A stretch of DNA of 64,000 bases from positions 310,001 through 374,000 of the forward strand of contig NZ_CANLDB010000004.1 of NCBI RefSeq assembly GCF_947489365.1, written 5' to 3'. A model generated the notes under the pieces. That model saw only the letters and a list, made by a program, of their open reading frames with translations, was not told where the DNA came from and did no database searches. The position numbers were made by a program, and so were the translations under genes. This stretch comes from an uncultured Nocardioides sp. (GTDB lineage: Bacteria; Actinomycetota; Actinomycetes; Propionibacteriales; Nocardioidaceae). Position 1 is the first letter of the stretch. Every line of letters starts with the position of its first letter. Positions 1 to 10,998 of this stretch are shown piece after piece.

Positions 1-564
1 CCCGGCCTCGCCGTCGTCCGCCCGGCCGACGCCAACGAGACCGTCGCCGCCTGGCAGCACGTGCTGGAGAACCCCGGCCGGCCGGCCGGGCTGTGCCTGA
101 GCCGGCAGAACGTGCCGACCTTCCCGCGCGACACCGACGGCTACTCCGACACCTCGAACGTCAGCAAGGGCGCCTACGTGCTCCTCGACGTCGAGGGCGG
201 CCAGCCCGACGTCGTGCTCATCGGCACCGGCTCCGAGGTCCAGCTCGCCGTCGAGGCGCGCGAGATCCTCGCCGCCGAGGGCGTCCGCGCCCGCGTCGTG
301 TCGATGCCGTGCCACGAGTGGTTCGACGCCCAGGAGCTCTCCTACCGCGAGACCGTGATCCCGCCCGGCGTCCGCGCCCGCGTCTCGGTCGAGGCCGGCA
401 TCGCGCAGGGCTGGCGCGAGATCGTCGGGGACCACGGCCGGATCATCTCGATCGAGGGCTACGGCGCCAGCGCCGACTACGAGCGCATCTACCGCGAGTA
501 CGGCGTGACGGCCGAGGCCGTCGCCGCCGCGGCCCGCGACAGCATCGCCGCGGCGACCAGCTGA
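1..564 (+). CDS. tkt: Transketolase, C-terminal part (5' end outside window)
   Basis: This is the last 187 codons of transketolase, the thiamine-diphosphate enzyme that moves two-carbon units between sugar phosphates in the non-oxidative pentose phosphate pathway. The frame is open from base 1, so the gene begins upstream of the window. The visible part contains the LSRQNVP phosphate-binding segment and the C-terminal transketolase domain ([43 protein letters not shown]). Transaldolase follows 44 bp downstream on the same strand, which is the usual actinobacterial tkt-tal order. Identification is secure; only the N-terminus is missing. Confidence 0.96.
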   Translation, partial: PGLAVVRPADANETVAAWQHVLENPGRPAGLCLSRQNVPTFPRDTDGYSDTSNVSKGAYVLLDVEGGQPDVVLIGTGSEVQLAVEAREILAAEGVRARVVSMPCHEWFDAQELSYRETVIPPGVRARVSVEAGIAQGWREIVGDHGRIISIEGYGASADYERIYREYGVTAEAVAAAARDSIAAATS

Positions 565-608
565 CCCCGCGGCCCCACCCGGACCACCACTCCCCAAGGA
601 GGAACCAC

Positions 609-1712
609 ATGTCCGACCGTCTCAAGGCCCTGGCTGACGCCGGTGTCTCCATCTGGCTCGACGACCTCTCCCGCGAGCGCCTGCGCAGCGGCAACCTCGA
701 GCAGCTCGTCGCCGAGAAGTCCGTCGTCGGCGTCACCACCAACCCGTCGATCTTCTCCGCCGCGCTCGGCGAGGGCGACGCCTACGACGAGCAGCTGCGC
801 GAGCTCGCCGGCAAGGGCGTCGGCGTCGACGACGCGATCTTCACCATCACCACCGACGACGTCCGCGACGCCTGCGACGTCCTGCGCCCGGCGTACGACA
901 CCAACCCGGCCGACGGCCGCGTGTCCATCGAGGTCGACCCGGGCCTCGCCCGCGACACCGAGGCCACCATCGCCCAGGCGAAGGCGCTGTGGGCGTCGGT
1001 GGACCGCACCAACGCGCTGATCAAGATCCCGGCGACCGAGGAGGGCCTGCCGGCCATCACCGCGGTCATCGCGGAGGGCATCAACGTCAACGTCACGCTG
1101 ATCTTCAGCATCGACCGCTACCGCGCCGTCATGGACGCCTACATGGCCGGGCTCGAGAAGGCGCGCGACGCCGGCCTCGACCTGTCGACCATCCACTCCG
1201 TCGGCTCGTTCTTCGTCTCCCGCGTGGACTCCGAGATCGACGACCGGCTCGACAAGGTCGGCACCGACGAGGCCAGGGCCCTGAAGGGCAAGGCCGCCGT
1301 CGCGAACGCGCGACTGGCCTACGCTGCCTTCACCGACGCGTTCTCGGGTGAGCGCTGGGAGTCGCTGGCCGCCGACGGCGCCCAGGCGCAGCGCCCGCTG
1401 TGGGCCTCCACCGGGGTCAAGAACCCCGACTACCCCGACACCCTCTACGTGACCGACCTCGTCGTCGCCGACACCGTGAACACGATGCCGGAGAAGACCC
1501 TCGAGGCGTTCGCCGACCACGGCGAGGTCGAGGGCGACAAGGTCACCGGCCGCGGCGAGGAGTCCGAGAAGGTCTTCCAGCAGATCAGCGCCGTCGGGGT
1601 CGACCTCGACGACGTGTACGTCGTGCTCGAGGACGAGGGTGTCGCGAAGTTCGACGACGCCTGGGCCGAGCTCACGAAGACGGTGAAGGACCAGCTGGAG
1701 AAGTCGGCATGA
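609..1712 (+). CDS. tal: Transaldolase
   Basis: Transaldolase (367 aa) transfers a dihydroxyacetone unit between sugar phosphates. The ATG at 609 is preceded by a strong ribosome-binding site (AAGGAGGA, 596-603). The Schiff-base lysine lies in [11 protein letters not shown] (Lys139), and the [18 protein letters not shown] and [18 protein letters not shown] segments are typical of the long actinobacterial form. Its stop overlaps the pgi start (ATGA, 1709-1712), which indicates translational coupling. The open frame extends much further upstream, but that extension only shadows tkt and has no family similarity. Confidence 0.97.
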   Translation: MSDRLKALADAGVSIWLDDLSRERLRSGNLEQLVAEKSVVGVTTNPSIFSAALGEGDAYDEQLRELAGKGVGVDDAIFTITTDDVRDACDVLRPAYDTNPADGRVSIEVDPGLARDTEATIAQAKALWASVDRTNALIKIPATEEGLPAITAVIAEGINVNVTLIFSIDRYRAVMDAYMAGLEKARDAGLDLSTIHSVGSFFVSRVDSEIDDRLDKVGTDEARALKGKAAVANARLAYAAFTDAFSGERWESLAADGAQAQRPLWASTGVKNPDYPDTLYVTDLVVADTVNTMPEKTLEAFADHGEVEGDKVTGRGEESEKVFQQISAVGVDLDDVYVVLEDEGVAKFDDAWAELTKTVKDQLEKSA

Positions 1713-3382
1713 GCGAGGGGGAGGCGCCCGTCGACGCCACCACGACGGAGGCCTGGACCAGGCTGCGGACGCTGGCCGACGGGTTCTCCCCCGACCTGCG
1801 TGCCTGGTTCGCCGAGGACTCCGGCCGCGTCGAGCGGCTCTCGTTCGCGGCGGCCGACCTGCACGTCGACCTGTCCAAGGCCCTCCTGGACGACGACGTC
1901 CTCGCCGCCCTCCTCGCCCTGGGCGAGGAGGTCGGCGTCGAGGCCCGGCGCGACGCGATGCTCGCCGGTGAGCGGATCAACGTCACCGAGGACCGCGCGG
2001 TGCTCCACACGGCACTGCGCCTGCCGCGGGACGCGTCCCTGGTCCTGGGTGACACCGACGTGGTCGCCGACGTCCACGAGGTGCTCGACCGCGTCTACGC
2101 CTTCGCCACGTCGGTCCGGGACGGCTCGTGGACCGGGGTCACCGGCGAGCGGATCCGCACGGTCGTCAACATCGGCATCGGCGGGTCCGACCTCGGCCCG
2201 GTGATGGCGTACGAGGCGCTGGCGCCGTACCACCAGGAGGGGCTCGAGTGCCGCTTCCTGTCGAACATCGACCCCACCGACGTCGCGCTGACGCTGCAGG
2301 GCCTCGACCCGGCGACGACGCTGTTCATCGTCTCGAGCAAGACGTTCGGGACGCTCGAGACGCTCACGAACGCCCGGATGTGCCGCGCGTGGCTGCTCGA
2401 CGGCCTCGGCGCGGTGGACGGCGAGATCGACCGGGACGACGCCGTCGCGAAGCACTTCGTCGCGGTCTCCACGGCGCTCGACAAGGTCGCCGACTTCGGC
2501 ATCGACCCCGCCAACGCCTTCGGGTTCTGGGACTGGGTCGGCGGCCGCTACTCCCTCGACTCCGCGATCGGCACCTCGCTGGTCGTCGCGATCGGCCCGG
2601 AGCGGTTCGCCGAGCTGCTGGCCGGCTTCCACGCGATGGACGAGCACTTCCGCACGGCCCCGGCGGGCGAGAACGTGCCGATGCTGCTGGGCCTGCTGAA
2701 CGTCTGGTACTCCGACTTCCTCGGCGCGCAGACCCACGCCGTGCTCCCCTACTCGCAGCTGCTGCACCGCTTCCCGGCGTACCTGCAGCAGCTGACGATG
2801 GAGTCCAACGGCAAGGGTGTCCGCTGGGACGGCTCACCGGTCACCACGGACACCGGCGAGGTGTTCTGGGGCGAGCCCGGCACCAACGGGCAGCACGCCT
2901 TCTACCAGCTGATCCACCAGGGCACCCGGCTGGTCCCGGCCGACTTCCTCGCCTTCGCCGAGCCGTCGTACCCGCGCACGGACGGGGCCACCGACGTCCA
3001 CGAGCTGTTCCTCGCGAACTTCTTCGCCCAGACCCGGGCGCTGGCGTTCGGCAAGACCGCCGACGAGGTCCGGGCGGAGGGCACGGACGAGTCCGTCGTC
3101 CCGGCGCGCGTCTTCACGGGCAACCGGCCGACCACGTCGATCATGGCGCCGGCCCTCACGCCGTCCGTCCTGGGCCAGCTGGTGGCGCTCTACGAGCACG
3201 TCACCTTCACCCAGGGCGTCGTGTGGGGCATCGACAGCTTCGACCAGTGGGGCGTCGAGCTCGGCAAGAAGCTCGCGCTGGAGGTCGGTCCCGCGATCGC
3301 GGGCGACGCCGACGCGCTCGCCGCGCAGGACGCGTCCACGCAGGCGCTGATCGCCTACTACCGCGAGCACCGCACCCGATGA
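1709..3382 (+). CDS. pgi: Glucose-6-phosphate isomerase
   Basis: Interconverts glucose 6-phosphate and fructose 6-phosphate, linking glycolysis with the pentose phosphate genes around it. The protein is 557 aa, a normal length. It carries the family signatures [18 protein letters not shown] in the middle and [13 protein letters not shown] further on, with SIS-type sugar-phosphate-binding segments ([23 protein letters not shown]). The start overlaps the tal stop and the stop overlaps the pgl start, both as ATGA. In many actinobacteria zwf and opcA sit in this operon before pgl; here they do not. Confidence 0.97.
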   Translation: MSEGEAPVDATTTEAWTRLRTLADGFSPDLRAWFAEDSGRVERLSFAAADLHVDLSKALLDDDVLAALLALGEEVGVEARRDAMLAGERINVTEDRAVLHTALRLPRDASLVLGDTDVVADVHEVLDRVYAFATSVRDGSWTGVTGERIRTVVNIGIGGSDLGPVMAYEALAPYHQEGLECRFLSNIDPTDVALTLQGLDPATTLFIVSSKTFGTLETLTNARMCRAWLLDGLGAVDGEIDRDDAVAKHFVAVSTALDKVADFGIDPANAFGFWDWVGGRYSLDSAIGTSLVVAIGPERFAELLAGFHAMDEHFRTAPAGENVPMLLGLLNVWYSDFLGAQTHAVLPYSQLLHRFPAYLQQLTMESNGKGVRWDGSPVTTDTGEVFWGEPGTNGQHAFYQLIHQGTRLVPADFLAFAEPSYPRTDGATDVHELFLANFFAQTRALAFGKTADEVRAEGTDESVVPARVFTGNRPTTSIMAPALTPSVLGQLVALYEHVTFTQGVVWGIDSFDQWGVELGKKLALEVGPAIAGDADALAAQDASTQALIAYYREHRTR

Positions 3383-4101
3383 GCGCGCCGACCGTCCGCA
3401 CCCACCCCGACGCCGACGCGCTGGCCCACAGCGTGGCGGTGTCGCTCGTCCACCGCCTCGCCACCTGGCAGGCGGAGGGCCGCGAGCCCGCCGTGGCGCT
3501 CACCGGCGGCACGATCGCCGAGCGGATCCACGCCCTCGTGCCCACCCTCGACACCTCGTCGGTCGACTGGACCCGGGTGAGCTTCTGGTGGGGCGACGAG
3601 CGCTACGTGGCGGCGGACTCCGACGACCGCAACGACCTGCCCGCGGTGCGCGACCTGCTGGAGCCGCTCGGCGTCCCCGCCGACCGGATCCACCGCATGC
3701 CCGCCACCGACGCCGGCCACGCCGACGTCGACGCGGCAGCGGCGGCGTACGCCGACGCGGTCCGCGGCCAGGGCGGCGGCGGGTTCGACCTGGTGATGCT
3801 CGGCCTCGGGCCGGACGGGCACGTCGCGTCGCTGTTCCCGGGCTTCGCCCAGCTGGAGGCGGACGGGATCGCCGTCGGCGTCACCGGGTCGCCGAAGCCG
3901 CCGCCCGAGCGCGTCAGCCTGACCTTCGCCGCCCTCGACCGGACCGACGAGGTCTGGTTCCTCGTGAGCGGCGAGGCCAAGGCGGACGCCGTCCGCCGAG
4001 GCCTGGCCGAGGACGGCAGCGTCACCGAGACCCCCGCGCGCGGGGTCACCGGAGGGGACCGCACGTGGTGGCTGGACTCCGACGCCGCATCGGCGCTGTA
4101 G
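3379..4101 (+). CDS. pgl: 6-phosphogluconolactonase
   Basis: Hydrolyses 6-phosphogluconolactone in the oxidative pentose phosphate pathway. The 240-aa protein belongs to the glucosamine-6-phosphate isomerase/6-phosphogluconolactonase family: [13 protein letters not shown] near the N-terminus, [29 protein letters not shown] in the middle and [15 protein letters not shown] near the C-terminus. The ATG overlaps the pgi stop. Its last 37 bp overlap, in another frame, the start of the lipoprotein gene at 4065. It is the only oxidative-branch gene seen in this operon. Confidence 0.95.
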   Translation: MSAPTVRTHPDADALAHSVAVSLVHRLATWQAEGREPAVALTGGTIAERIHALVPTLDTSSVDWTRVSFWWGDERYVAADSDDRNDLPAVRDLLEPLGVPADRIHRMPATDAGHADVDAAAAAYADAVRGQGGGGFDLVMLGLGPDGHVASLFPGFAQLEADGIAVGVTGSPKPPPERVSLTFAALDRTDEVWFLVSGEAKADAVRRGLAEDGSVTETPARGVTGGDRTWWLDSDAASAL

Positions 4102-4690
4102 CCGTCGCGGGCACGGCCCTCGCCGCCCTCGGCGCGTGCTCCGGGACGCCGGACGGCGCCGAGGAGGTCACGATCGGCAGCGACGGGGCCCTGTCTGGGG
4201 TGACGGCGACCGCGCCGTCGTGCTGGCCCACGGGGCGTCGTACGACGCGGCGAGCTGGGAGGCGCAGGCCGAGGTCCTCGCCGCCGACGGCGCCACCGTC
4301 GTGGCCACCGACGAGATCACCCCGGCCGCCCTCGCCGACGCCGTGACCTGGGCACGCGAGCAGGGTGCCGACGAGGTCGCCCTCGTTGGAGCGAGCGCCG
4401 GGGCGGACGCCGTCCTGGACCTCTGTGCGGAGGACGCCGGCTGCGCGGACCGACTGGTCCTGCTGTCGCCCAACGCCGTCGTGCCGGATCCCGTCGAGCC
4501 GCCGACGCTCTTTGTCGCGAGCGAGGACGAGGCCGTCGCGGACGTCGCGCCCGCGCTCGCGGGGACCGCGGCGGACGGGGACCTGCTGGTCGTGCCGGGG
4601 GACGCGCACGCCCAGGGGCTGTTCGACACCCCGGACGGCGCGCAGGTCCTGGAGGCGGTCCGCGACCACCTCCAGGACCCGCAGGACTAG
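4065..4690 (+). pseudogene. Alpha/beta-hydrolase-like lipoprotein with a frameshift
   Basis: A GTG at 4065 (or 4068) stands 8 nt after GGAGGG (4051-4056) and begins a clear lipoprotein signal: [15 protein letters not shown], then TALAALGACSG with lipobox LGAC. This frame continues to about 4196 (GSDGALSG) and then loses sense. The following hydrolase-like sequence is in the -1 frame, from about 4193 (VWGDGDRAVVLAHGASYD, VALVGASAGADAVLDLC, VVPGDAHAQGLFD) to a stop at 4690. The oxyanion/HG motif and GASAGAD nucleophile-elbow-like motif suggest a small alpha/beta hydrolase. Either the gene is broken by a small deletion near 4191-4199 or the assembly has an error there. The 184-residue frame starting at 4136 lacks any signal and is probably not the real product. 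Confidence 0.7.
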
Positions 4691-4694
4691 CGCG

Positions 4695-5060
4695 TCAGAA
4701 GACGATCTCGCCGGCCTTGCGCCGCGAGCGCAGGGTGGCGATGGCCTCGTCGAGGATGCTCGCCGCCTCCGCGTCGCTGCGACGCTCCTTCACGTAGGCG
4801 AGGTGCGTCTTGTACGGCGCGATGCGGGGAGCGTCGGGCGGGTTCTCGGTGTCCAGGCCCGCGGGCAGACCACACTTGGGGCAGTCCCAGGTGGCCGGCA
4901 CCTCGGCCTCGACCGAGAACGCCACCACCGAGCGGTGGTCCTGCGAGCAGTAGTACGTCACGGACTGACGCGGGGCGGCCTCGCCGCGCTCCGCCTCGCC
5001 CATGGGGCCCGACCCGACCCGGCTCCCCCGGATCGCGCTGGCGCCGTTACCTCCGGCCAT
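4695..5060 (-). CDS. rbpA: RNA polymerase-binding protein RbpA
   Basis: RbpA (121 aa) is an actinobacterial protein that binds the housekeeping sigma factor and RNA polymerase and stabilises open promoter complexes. The central zinc-ribbon-like core has Cys in TYYCSQDH and CPKCG. It is followed by the sigma-interacting C-terminal helix region (TLRSRRKAGEIVF) and preceded by a basic linker (IRGSRVGSGPMGEAERG). The ATG at 5060 follows GGGAGGGA. It is convergent with the preceding lipoprotein gene, leaving only 4 bp between stop codons. Confidence 0.96.
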   Translation of the reverse strand: MAGGNGASAIRGSRVGSGPMGEAERGEAAPRQSVTYYCSQDHRSVVAFSVEAEVPATWDCPKCGLPAGLDTENPPDAPRIAPYKTHLAYVKERRSDAEAASILDEAIATLRSRRKAGEIVF

Positions 5061-5161
5061 CTGTCCCTCCCTGTTGTCGTCCGGTGCGGTCGGTCGGCTC
5101 GACGCGACCGCGATGAGCGGTGTCGTCCCCTCCCCGGACCGACCCCGCGTGGTGCGGCGTG

Positions 5162-5401
5162 TCAGGCGACCCCGTAGGCGTACAGCAGGCCCAGGGCGAT
5201 CACGCAGGCGAACCAGATCACGCCGATGCCGACGGTGAACCGGTCGAGGTTCCGCTCCGCGACCGACGAGCCGCCCAGCGAGCTCGACACGCCTCCGCCG
5301 AACATGTCGGACAGGCCGCCGCCACGCCCCTTGTGCAGGAGCACCATCACGATCAGCATCAGGCTGGTCAGCATGAGCAGAACCGTCAACACCACAGTCA
5401 C
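5162..5401 (-). CDS. secG: Preprotein translocase subunit SecG
   Basis: Small membrane subunit of the Sec translocon (79 aa). Two hydrophobic helices (residues about 2-22 and 55-75) flank a glycine-rich cytoplasmic loop (LLHKGRGGGLSDMFGGG), the typical SecG layout. The GTG start at 5401 has a TAGGGT hexamer (5409-5414) ending 7 nt upstream on this strand and no clear Shine-Dalgarno, so the mRNA may be leaderless. It lies downstream of gap-pgk-tpiA, the usual actinobacterial neighbourhood. Confidence 0.95.
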   Translation of the reverse strand: MTVVLTVLLMLTSLMLIVMVLLHKGRGGGLSDMFGGGVSSSLGGSSVAERNLDRFTVGIGVIWFACVIALGLLYAYGVA

Positions 5402-5408
5402 GAGCAGG

Positions 5409-5414
5409 ACCCTA
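5409..5414 (-). promoter_or_regulatory. Probable -10 element of secG (leaderless type)
   Basis: TAGGGT on the minus strand, 7 nt before the secG GTG. Confidence 0.5.
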
Positions 5415-5430
5415 CGTCACTGGTGGAGGC

Positions 5431-6219
5431 TCAGAGCACCGGCATGTCGTAGAACCTGCAGATACCACCGAACTCGTCGGCCTGCAGGCTGGCGCCCCCG
5501 ACGAGGCAGCCGTCGACGTCGTCCTTCGCCATGATCCCCGCGACGTTGGACGCCTTCACCGATCCGCCGTACAGGACCCGGACGCCGTCCGCGGCGGCGT
5601 CGCCCCAGACCTCCCGGACGCGGGCCCGGACGGCCCCGCACACCTCCTGGGCGTCCTCGGGGGTCGCGACCTCGCCGGTGCCGATGGCCCAGACGGGCTC
5701 GTAGGCGACCACGAGACCGGCGACCTGCTCGGCGGTCAGGCCGGCTAGCGAGCCGTCCACCTGGGCCAGCGTGTGGGCGACCTGGTCACCGGCCTGGCGC
5801 ACCTCGAGACCCTCACCGACGCAGACGATCGGCGTCATCGACTCCCCCAGCGCGGCCTTCGCCTTGGCGTTGACCAGGGCGTCGTCCTCGTGGTGGTGCT
5901 CGCGGCGCTCGGAGTGTCCGACCACGACGTAGGTGCAGCCCAGCCGGGCCAGCATGTGCGCCGAGATCTCCCCGGTGCGGGCTCCGGACGCCTCGGTGGA
6001 GACGTCCTGCGCGCCGTACGCGACCTTGAGCCGGTCGCCGTCCACGAGCGTCTGCACCGAGCGCAGGTCCGTGAACGGGGGGACCACGACGACCTCCGCC
6101 TTCGCGGGGTCGTGCCGCTTGTCCTGCAGGGTCCACGCGAGCTTCTGCACCAGGTGGACGGCCTCGGCGTGGTCGAGGTTCATCTTCCAGTTGCCCGCCA
6201 TCAGGGGGGTCCTGCTCAC
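5431..6219 (-). CDS. tpiA: Triosephosphate isomerase
   Basis: Interconverts dihydroxyacetone phosphate and glyceraldehyde 3-phosphate. The 262-aa protein shows AGNWKMN at the N-terminus (Asn and Lys of the active site), VVVGHSERR (catalytic His), [13 protein letters not shown] (catalytic Glu and the loop-6 region) and [11 protein letters not shown] phosphate-binding loop. The GTG at 6219 overlaps the pgk stop by 4 bp, so the two are translationally coupled in a gap-pgk-tpiA operon. Confidence 0.97.
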   Translation of the reverse strand: MSRTPLMAGNWKMNLDHAEAVHLVQKLAWTLQDKRHDPAKAEVVVVPPFTDLRSVQTLVDGDRLKVAYGAQDVSTEASGARTGEISAHMLARLGCTYVVVGHSERREHHHEDDALVNAKAKAALGESMTPIVCVGEGLEVRQAGDQVAHTLAQVDGSLAGLTAEQVAGLVVAYEPVWAIGTGEVATPEDAQEVCGAVRARVREVWGDAAADGVRVLYGGSVKASNVAGIMAKDDVDGCLVGGASLQADEFGGICRFYDMPVL

Positions 6220-7445
6220 GAGACGCTCCTCTCCAGCACGGCGACGCCGGGCAGCTCCTTGCCCTCCAGGTACTCCAGGCTCGCTCCGCCACCGGTCGAG
6301 ATGTGGCTGAAGTCGGTCTCGGCGAAGCCGAGCGTGCGCACCGCCGCGGCGGAGTCACCGCCGCCGACCACGGTCAGCCCGTTGTTCTGCGTGCACTCGA
6401 CGAGCGCCTGGGCGACCGCCCGGGTGCCGTCGGCGAACGCGTCGGTCTCGAACACGCCCATCGGGCCGTTCCAGAAGACCGTCCGCGCGTCCGTCAACGC
6501 CTCCGCGAACGCTGCCGCGGACTCCGGGCCGATGTCGAGGCCCATCGAGTCGTCGTCGATCTCGTCGACGGACACGACCTTGGGCAGCGGGTCACGGTCG
6601 CCGGAGGGGAACGAGGTGTCGGTGACGACGTCTGTCGGCAGCAGCAGCTGGACGCCGAGCTCGTCGGCGCGGCGCAGGTACTCGGCGCACCGCTCGACCT
6701 GGTCGGACTCCAGCAGCGAGGAGCCCACGGCCTTGCCCTGGGCCGCGAGGAAGGTGAAGACCATCCCGCCGCCGATGAGCAGGCGGTCGGCCTTGCCGAG
6801 CAGGTTGTCGATCACCCCGAGCTTGTCGGAGACCTTCGAGCCGCCGAGGACGACGGCGTACGGCCGCTCGGGGTCCTCGGTGAGGCGCCGCAGCACCTCG
6901 ATCTCGGAGGCCACCAGCGCGCCCGTCGCGCTCGGCAGGTGCAGGGCGACGTCGTACGTGCTGGCCTGCTTGCGGTGCACCACCCCGAAGCCGTCGGAGA
7001 CGAACGCGTCGGCCAGCTTGGCCAGCTCGCTGGCGAACGCCGAGCGGACCTCGTCCTGCTTCGAGGTCTCGCCCGCGTTGAAGCGGACGTTCTCGAGGAC
7101 GGCGACCTCGCCGTCGGCCAGCGCGGCGACCGTCTCGGTCGCCGACTCCCCCACGGTGTCGGTCGCGAAGGCCACCCGCCGGCCGAGCAGCTCACCGAGC
7201 CGGTCGGCGACCGGGCGCAGCGAGTACGCCGGGTCCGGCTCGCCCTTCGGGCGCCCGAGGTGGGCGACCACGACGACCCGCGCGCCGGCGTCCGCCAGGG
7301 CGGAGATCGTCGGGACGGACGCGCGGACGCGGCCGTCGTCGGTGATCCGGGTGCCGTCGAGCGGGACGTTCAGGTCGGAGCGGACCAGGACCCGCTTGCC
7401 GGCGACGTCGCCGAGGCCCTCGAGCGGGCCGTCGATGACCGCCAC
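6216..7445 (-). CDS. pgk: Phosphoglycerate kinase
   Basis: Transfers the acyl phosphate of 1,3-bisphosphoglycerate to ADP. The 409-aa protein has the N-terminal [15 protein letters not shown] signature, the substrate-binding [12 protein letters not shown] segment, [14 protein letters not shown] and the nucleotide-binding [12 protein letters not shown] near the C-terminus. The GTG at 7445 is separated from the gap stop by one base, and the stop overlaps tpiA. Organisation and length are ordinary. Confidence 0.97.
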   Translation of the reverse strand: MAVIDGPLEGLGDVAGKRVLVRSDLNVPLDGTRITDDGRVRASVPTISALADAGARVVVVAHLGRPKGEPDPAYSLRPVADRLGELLGRRVAFATDTVGESATETVAALADGEVAVLENVRFNAGETSKQDEVRSAFASELAKLADAFVSDGFGVVHRKQASTYDVALHLPSATGALVASEIEVLRRLTEDPERPYAVVLGGSKVSDKLGVIDNLLGKADRLLIGGGMVFTFLAAQGKAVGSSLLESDQVERCAEYLRRADELGVQLLLPTDVVTDTSFPSGDRDPLPKVVSVDEIDDDSMGLDIGPESAAAFAEALTDARTVFWNGPMGVFETDAFADGTRAVAQALVECTQNNGLTVVGGGDSAAAVRTLGFAETDFSHISTGGGASLEYLEGKELPGVAVLERSVS

Positions 7446-7446
7446 G

Positions 7447-8487
<1,041 letters not shown>

Positions 8488-8606
8488 CTATCGGCCACCA
8501 CCGACCGCGGGAACCGCTGTCCGCCGTACCGTCGGGTAACCGGGCGGGCCTGGCTGAGGCCCGCTCCGGCGTGGTCCCGGGCGTCACAGGGGTCCCGGCT
8601 GTCACA

Positions 8607-8694
8607 GGTTTCGCCACCTGACCCGTGAAGCCCCGTCCGGGCTGACGAAACTTCGTCAGCCCAGACGGGGTTTCGCCAGCCGGCTGGTGAAACC
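8607..8694. repeat. 88-bp imperfect palindrome between whiA and gap
   Basis: The intergenic stretch 8443-8743 contains no gene. A palindrome is centred at 8650/8651: an inner perfect stem GCTGACGAA/TTCGTCAGC (8641-8649, 8652-8660), then GACGGGG-type arms, then outer arms GGTTTCGCC (8607-8615) and GGTGAAACC (8686-8694). Two smaller hairpins (8631-8670 and 8667-8696) compete for the GGGG at 8667-8670. It lies downstream of the whiA stop and upstream of gap, so it may end the uvrC-rapZ-yvcK-whiA transcript or be a REP-like element. Confidence 0.75.
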
Positions 8695-8743
8695 CCGAAA
8701 CGGGTGGGGCTGGTGGGACCAGAGGTACGACGAGCCCGACGGC

Positions 8744-9730
8744 TCAGGCGTCCTCGGCGAGCATCTCGTCGGTCAGGGAGGCCTCGGTGCCGGGGACGCC
8801 GAGCTCCTCGGCGCGCTTGTCGGCCATCGCGAGGAGGCGACGGATGCGACCCGCGATGGCGTCCTTGGTCAGCACCGGCTCGTGCAGCTGGCCGAGCTCC
8901 TCGAGCGAGGCCTGCTTGTGCTCGAGGCGGAGCGTCCCGGCCATGCGGAGGTGGTCGGGGACCTCGTCGCCGAGGATCTCCATCGCGCGGTCGACGCGTG
9001 CGCCGGCAGCGACGGCGGCGCGGGCGGAGCGGCGGAGGTTGGCGTCGTCGAAGTTGGCGAGGCGGTTGGCGGTCGCGCGGACCTCGCGACGCATCCGGCG
9101 CTCCTCCCAGGCCATGAGGGACTCGTGGGCCCCGAGGCGGGTGAGCAGCGCGCCGATGGCGTCGCCGTCACGGATGACGACCCGGTCGACGCCGCGCACC
9201 TCGCGGGCCTTGGCGGGGATGCCGAGGCGGCGGGCGACCCCGACCAGGGCGAGCGCGGCCTCGGGGCCGGGGCAGGTGAGCTCCAGGGCCGCCGAGCGGC
9301 CGGGCTCGGTGAGCGAGCCGTGGGCGAGGAACGCGCCGCGCCACGCGGCGACGGAGTCGCAGCCGCCGCCGGAGACGACGTGCGGCGGCAGGCCGCGGAC
9401 GGGGCGGCCGCGCTGGTCGAGGAGACCGGTCTGGCGCGCCAGGGCCTCGCCGTCCTTGGTGACGCGGACGACGTACCGGCTGCCGCGGCGCAGGCCGTTG
9501 CCCTGCACCATCGCGACCTCGGACGCGTGGCCGAAGACCTCGGCGACGTCGGTGCGGAGGCGGCGGGCCGCGGCACCGGTGTCGAGCTCGGCCTCGATGA
9601 CGATCTTGCCCGCCACGATGTGCAGTCCCCCGGCGAACCGGAGCAGCGACGCGACCTCCGCCTTGCGGCAGCAGGTCTTCGTGATCCGGGTGCTCGACAG
9701 CTCCGCCTTGACCTGTGCCGTCATCGCCAT
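8744..9730 (-). CDS. whiA: DNA-binding protein WhiA (sporulation/cell-division regulator)
   Basis: WhiA (328 aa) joins a LAGLIDADG homing-endonuclease-like domain to a C-terminal helix-turn-helix. It controls sporulation septation in streptomycetes and is conserved in non-sporulating Gram-positives. Visible features are the N-terminal [29 protein letters not shown] split into AQVKAEL and CCRKAE blocks, the middle [19 protein letters not shown] segment ([14 protein letters not shown]) and the HTH near the end ([21 protein letters not shown]). It is the last gene of uvrC-rapZ-yvcK-whiA, but 269 bp separate it from yvcK. A CAGGAT hexamer 7 nt before its ATG may give it its own promoter. Confidence 0.96.
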   Translation of the reverse strand: MAMTAQVKAELSSTRITKTCCRKAEVASLLRFAGGLHIVAGKIVIEAELDTGAAARRLRTDVAEVFGHASEVAMVQGNGLRRGSRYVVRVTKDGEALARQTGLLDQRGRPVRGLPPHVVSGGGCDSVAAWRGAFLAHGSLTEPGRSAALELTCPGPEAALALVGVARRLGIPAKAREVRGVDRVVIRDGDAIGALLTRLGAHESLMAWEERRMRREVRATANRLANFDDANLRRSARAAVAAGARVDRAMEILGDEVPDHLRMAGTLRLEHKQASLEELGQLHEPVLTKDAIAGRIRRLLAMADKRAEELGVPGTEASLTDEMLAEDA

Positions 9731-9852
9731 GTCGCTGATCCTGCCACGGTGGTCAACGACCCTCGGGGGATGCCTGGCCGGGCAACGTGTGGGGCGTGTC
9801 GGGTATCACGAGAGGTCGGCCGCGGACCCGGATCCGACGTCCGGGAGCCGTC

Positions 9853-9983
9853 TACCGCGGTCCCTTGGCACTACCGCGGTCCCGTGGTCCGAGACGGGCC
9901 GCCAGCGCCCACTGCAGTGGCAGTAACACCGCGTTACATGTCGCAGCGGCGGGGACGGCGGGGACAGCGGGGACGGCGGGAGC
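9853..9983. repeat. Repeat-rich intergenic region between yvcK and whiA
   Basis: The 269-bp gap 9731-9999 holds no gene. It contains a 12-bp direct repeat TACCGCGGTCCC (9853-9864, 9872-9883), an inverted repeat GTAAC-N5-GTTAC (9923-9937) and four near-identical 9-bp tandem units of GGCGGGGAC type (9948-9983). These lie upstream of whiA on its strand, so some could be regulatory. No named regulator can be assigned. Confidence 0.65.
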
Positions 9984-9999
9984 GGGCGGCGGCCCGACC

Positions 10000-10998
10000 T
10001 CAGGCGCCGAAGACCTCGCCCAGCACCGCCGCGAGGCGGGTGGGGTCGTGGCGGGCCTCGCCGTCGTCGGTGGCCACGTCGGCGAGGACGAGGCGGCCGC
10101 CGGCGGCGGTCACGGCCTTCTCGAGCGCGGCGACGTCGTCGGGTCCGCCCACGCCGGCGCCGTGGGCGACGACGGCGTCGACGGCGAGGCCGGGGGCGTG
10201 CTCGAGCAGCGCGGCGAGGTGGTCCTCGGCGGCGAAGCCGCCGGTCTCGCCGGCCTGTGGCTCGAGGTTGAGGACGACGACCAGGCGGGCCGTCGTCCGC
10301 TCCAGCGCCTCGCGCAGGCCGGGGACCATGAGGTGGGTGATGACCGAGGTGAACCACGAGCCGGGCCCGAGCACGACCCAGTCGGCCGCCAGGATCGCCT
10401 CGACCGCCTCGGGGCAGGCCTCGGGCTCTGGCGGGTCGAGCGCGACCGAGACGATCTCGCCGTCGACGGTGGCGACCTCGACCTGGCCACGGACGGTGCG
10501 GACCGGGCCGTCGGGGCCGGCACCGACGTCGCGGACCCGGGCGGTGATGTCCATCGGGGTGGTCGCCATCGGCAGGACCCGCCCGCGCGCCCCCAGGAGC
10601 CGACCGACCCAGTCGAGCGCCTCCACGTGGTCGCCGAGGCGCTCCCACAATGACACGATGAGCAGGTTGCCGACCACGTGGCCGTTCATCTCCCCCGCCC
10701 CGGCGAACCGGTGCTGCAGGACGTCTGCCCAGGTGCGGCCCCACTCGTCGTCGCCGCACAGCGCCGCGAGGGCCATGCGCAGGTCGCCGGGCGGCAGGAC
10801 GCCGAACTCCCCGCGCAACCGCCCCGAGGAGCCCCCGTTGTCGGCGACGGTGACCACCGCGGTGATCTCGTCGAGGGTGAGGTCGTCCACCAGCCGGCTG
10901 AGCGCGCTGAGGGTGGCGTACAGGCCGTGGCCGCCACCGAGGGCGACGACCGACTGCGCGTACTGGCTCGCGCCGTGGCCCGCCGGGGACGCGGTCAC
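10000..10998 (-). CDS. yvcK: YvcK-family (GlmR/CofD-like) UDP-sugar-binding protein
   Basis: 332-aa protein of the YvcK/GlmR family, which binds UDP-GlcNAc and influences carbon flow to cell-wall precursors in Bacillus and mycobacteria. It shares the CofD fold: VVALGGGHGLYATLSAL at the N-terminus, VTVADNGGSSGRLR (the conserved ADNGGSSG block), GHVVGNLLI, and VVLGPGSWFTSVITHLMV in the middle. The GTG start at 10998 overlaps the rapZ stop by 4 bp. The uvrC-rapZ-yvcK-whiA order is a standard actinobacterial arrangement. Confidence 0.95.
   Translation of the reverse strand: MTASPAGHGASQYAQSVVALGGGHGLYATLSALSRLVDDLTLDEITAVVTVADNGGSSGRLRGEFGVLPPGDLRMALAALCGDDEWGRTWADVLQHRFAGAGEMNGHVVGNLLIVSLWERLGDHVEALDWVGRLLGARGRVLPMATTPMDITARVRDVGAGPDGPVRTVRGQVEVATVDGEIVSVALDPPEPEACPEAVEAILAADWVVLGPGSWFTSVITHLMVPGLREALERTTARLVVVLNLEPQAGETGGFAAEDHLAALLEHAPGLAVDAVVAHGAGVGGPDDVAALEKAVTAAGGRLVLADVATDDGEARHDPTRLAAVLGEVFGA

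Noticed and set aside
93..1520. Long open frames overlapping tkt and tal on both strands
   Set aside because: They are Arg/Ala/Pro-rich or Val/Gly-rich shadows caused by GC-rich third positions; the tal frame is well supported and the others show no family similarity.
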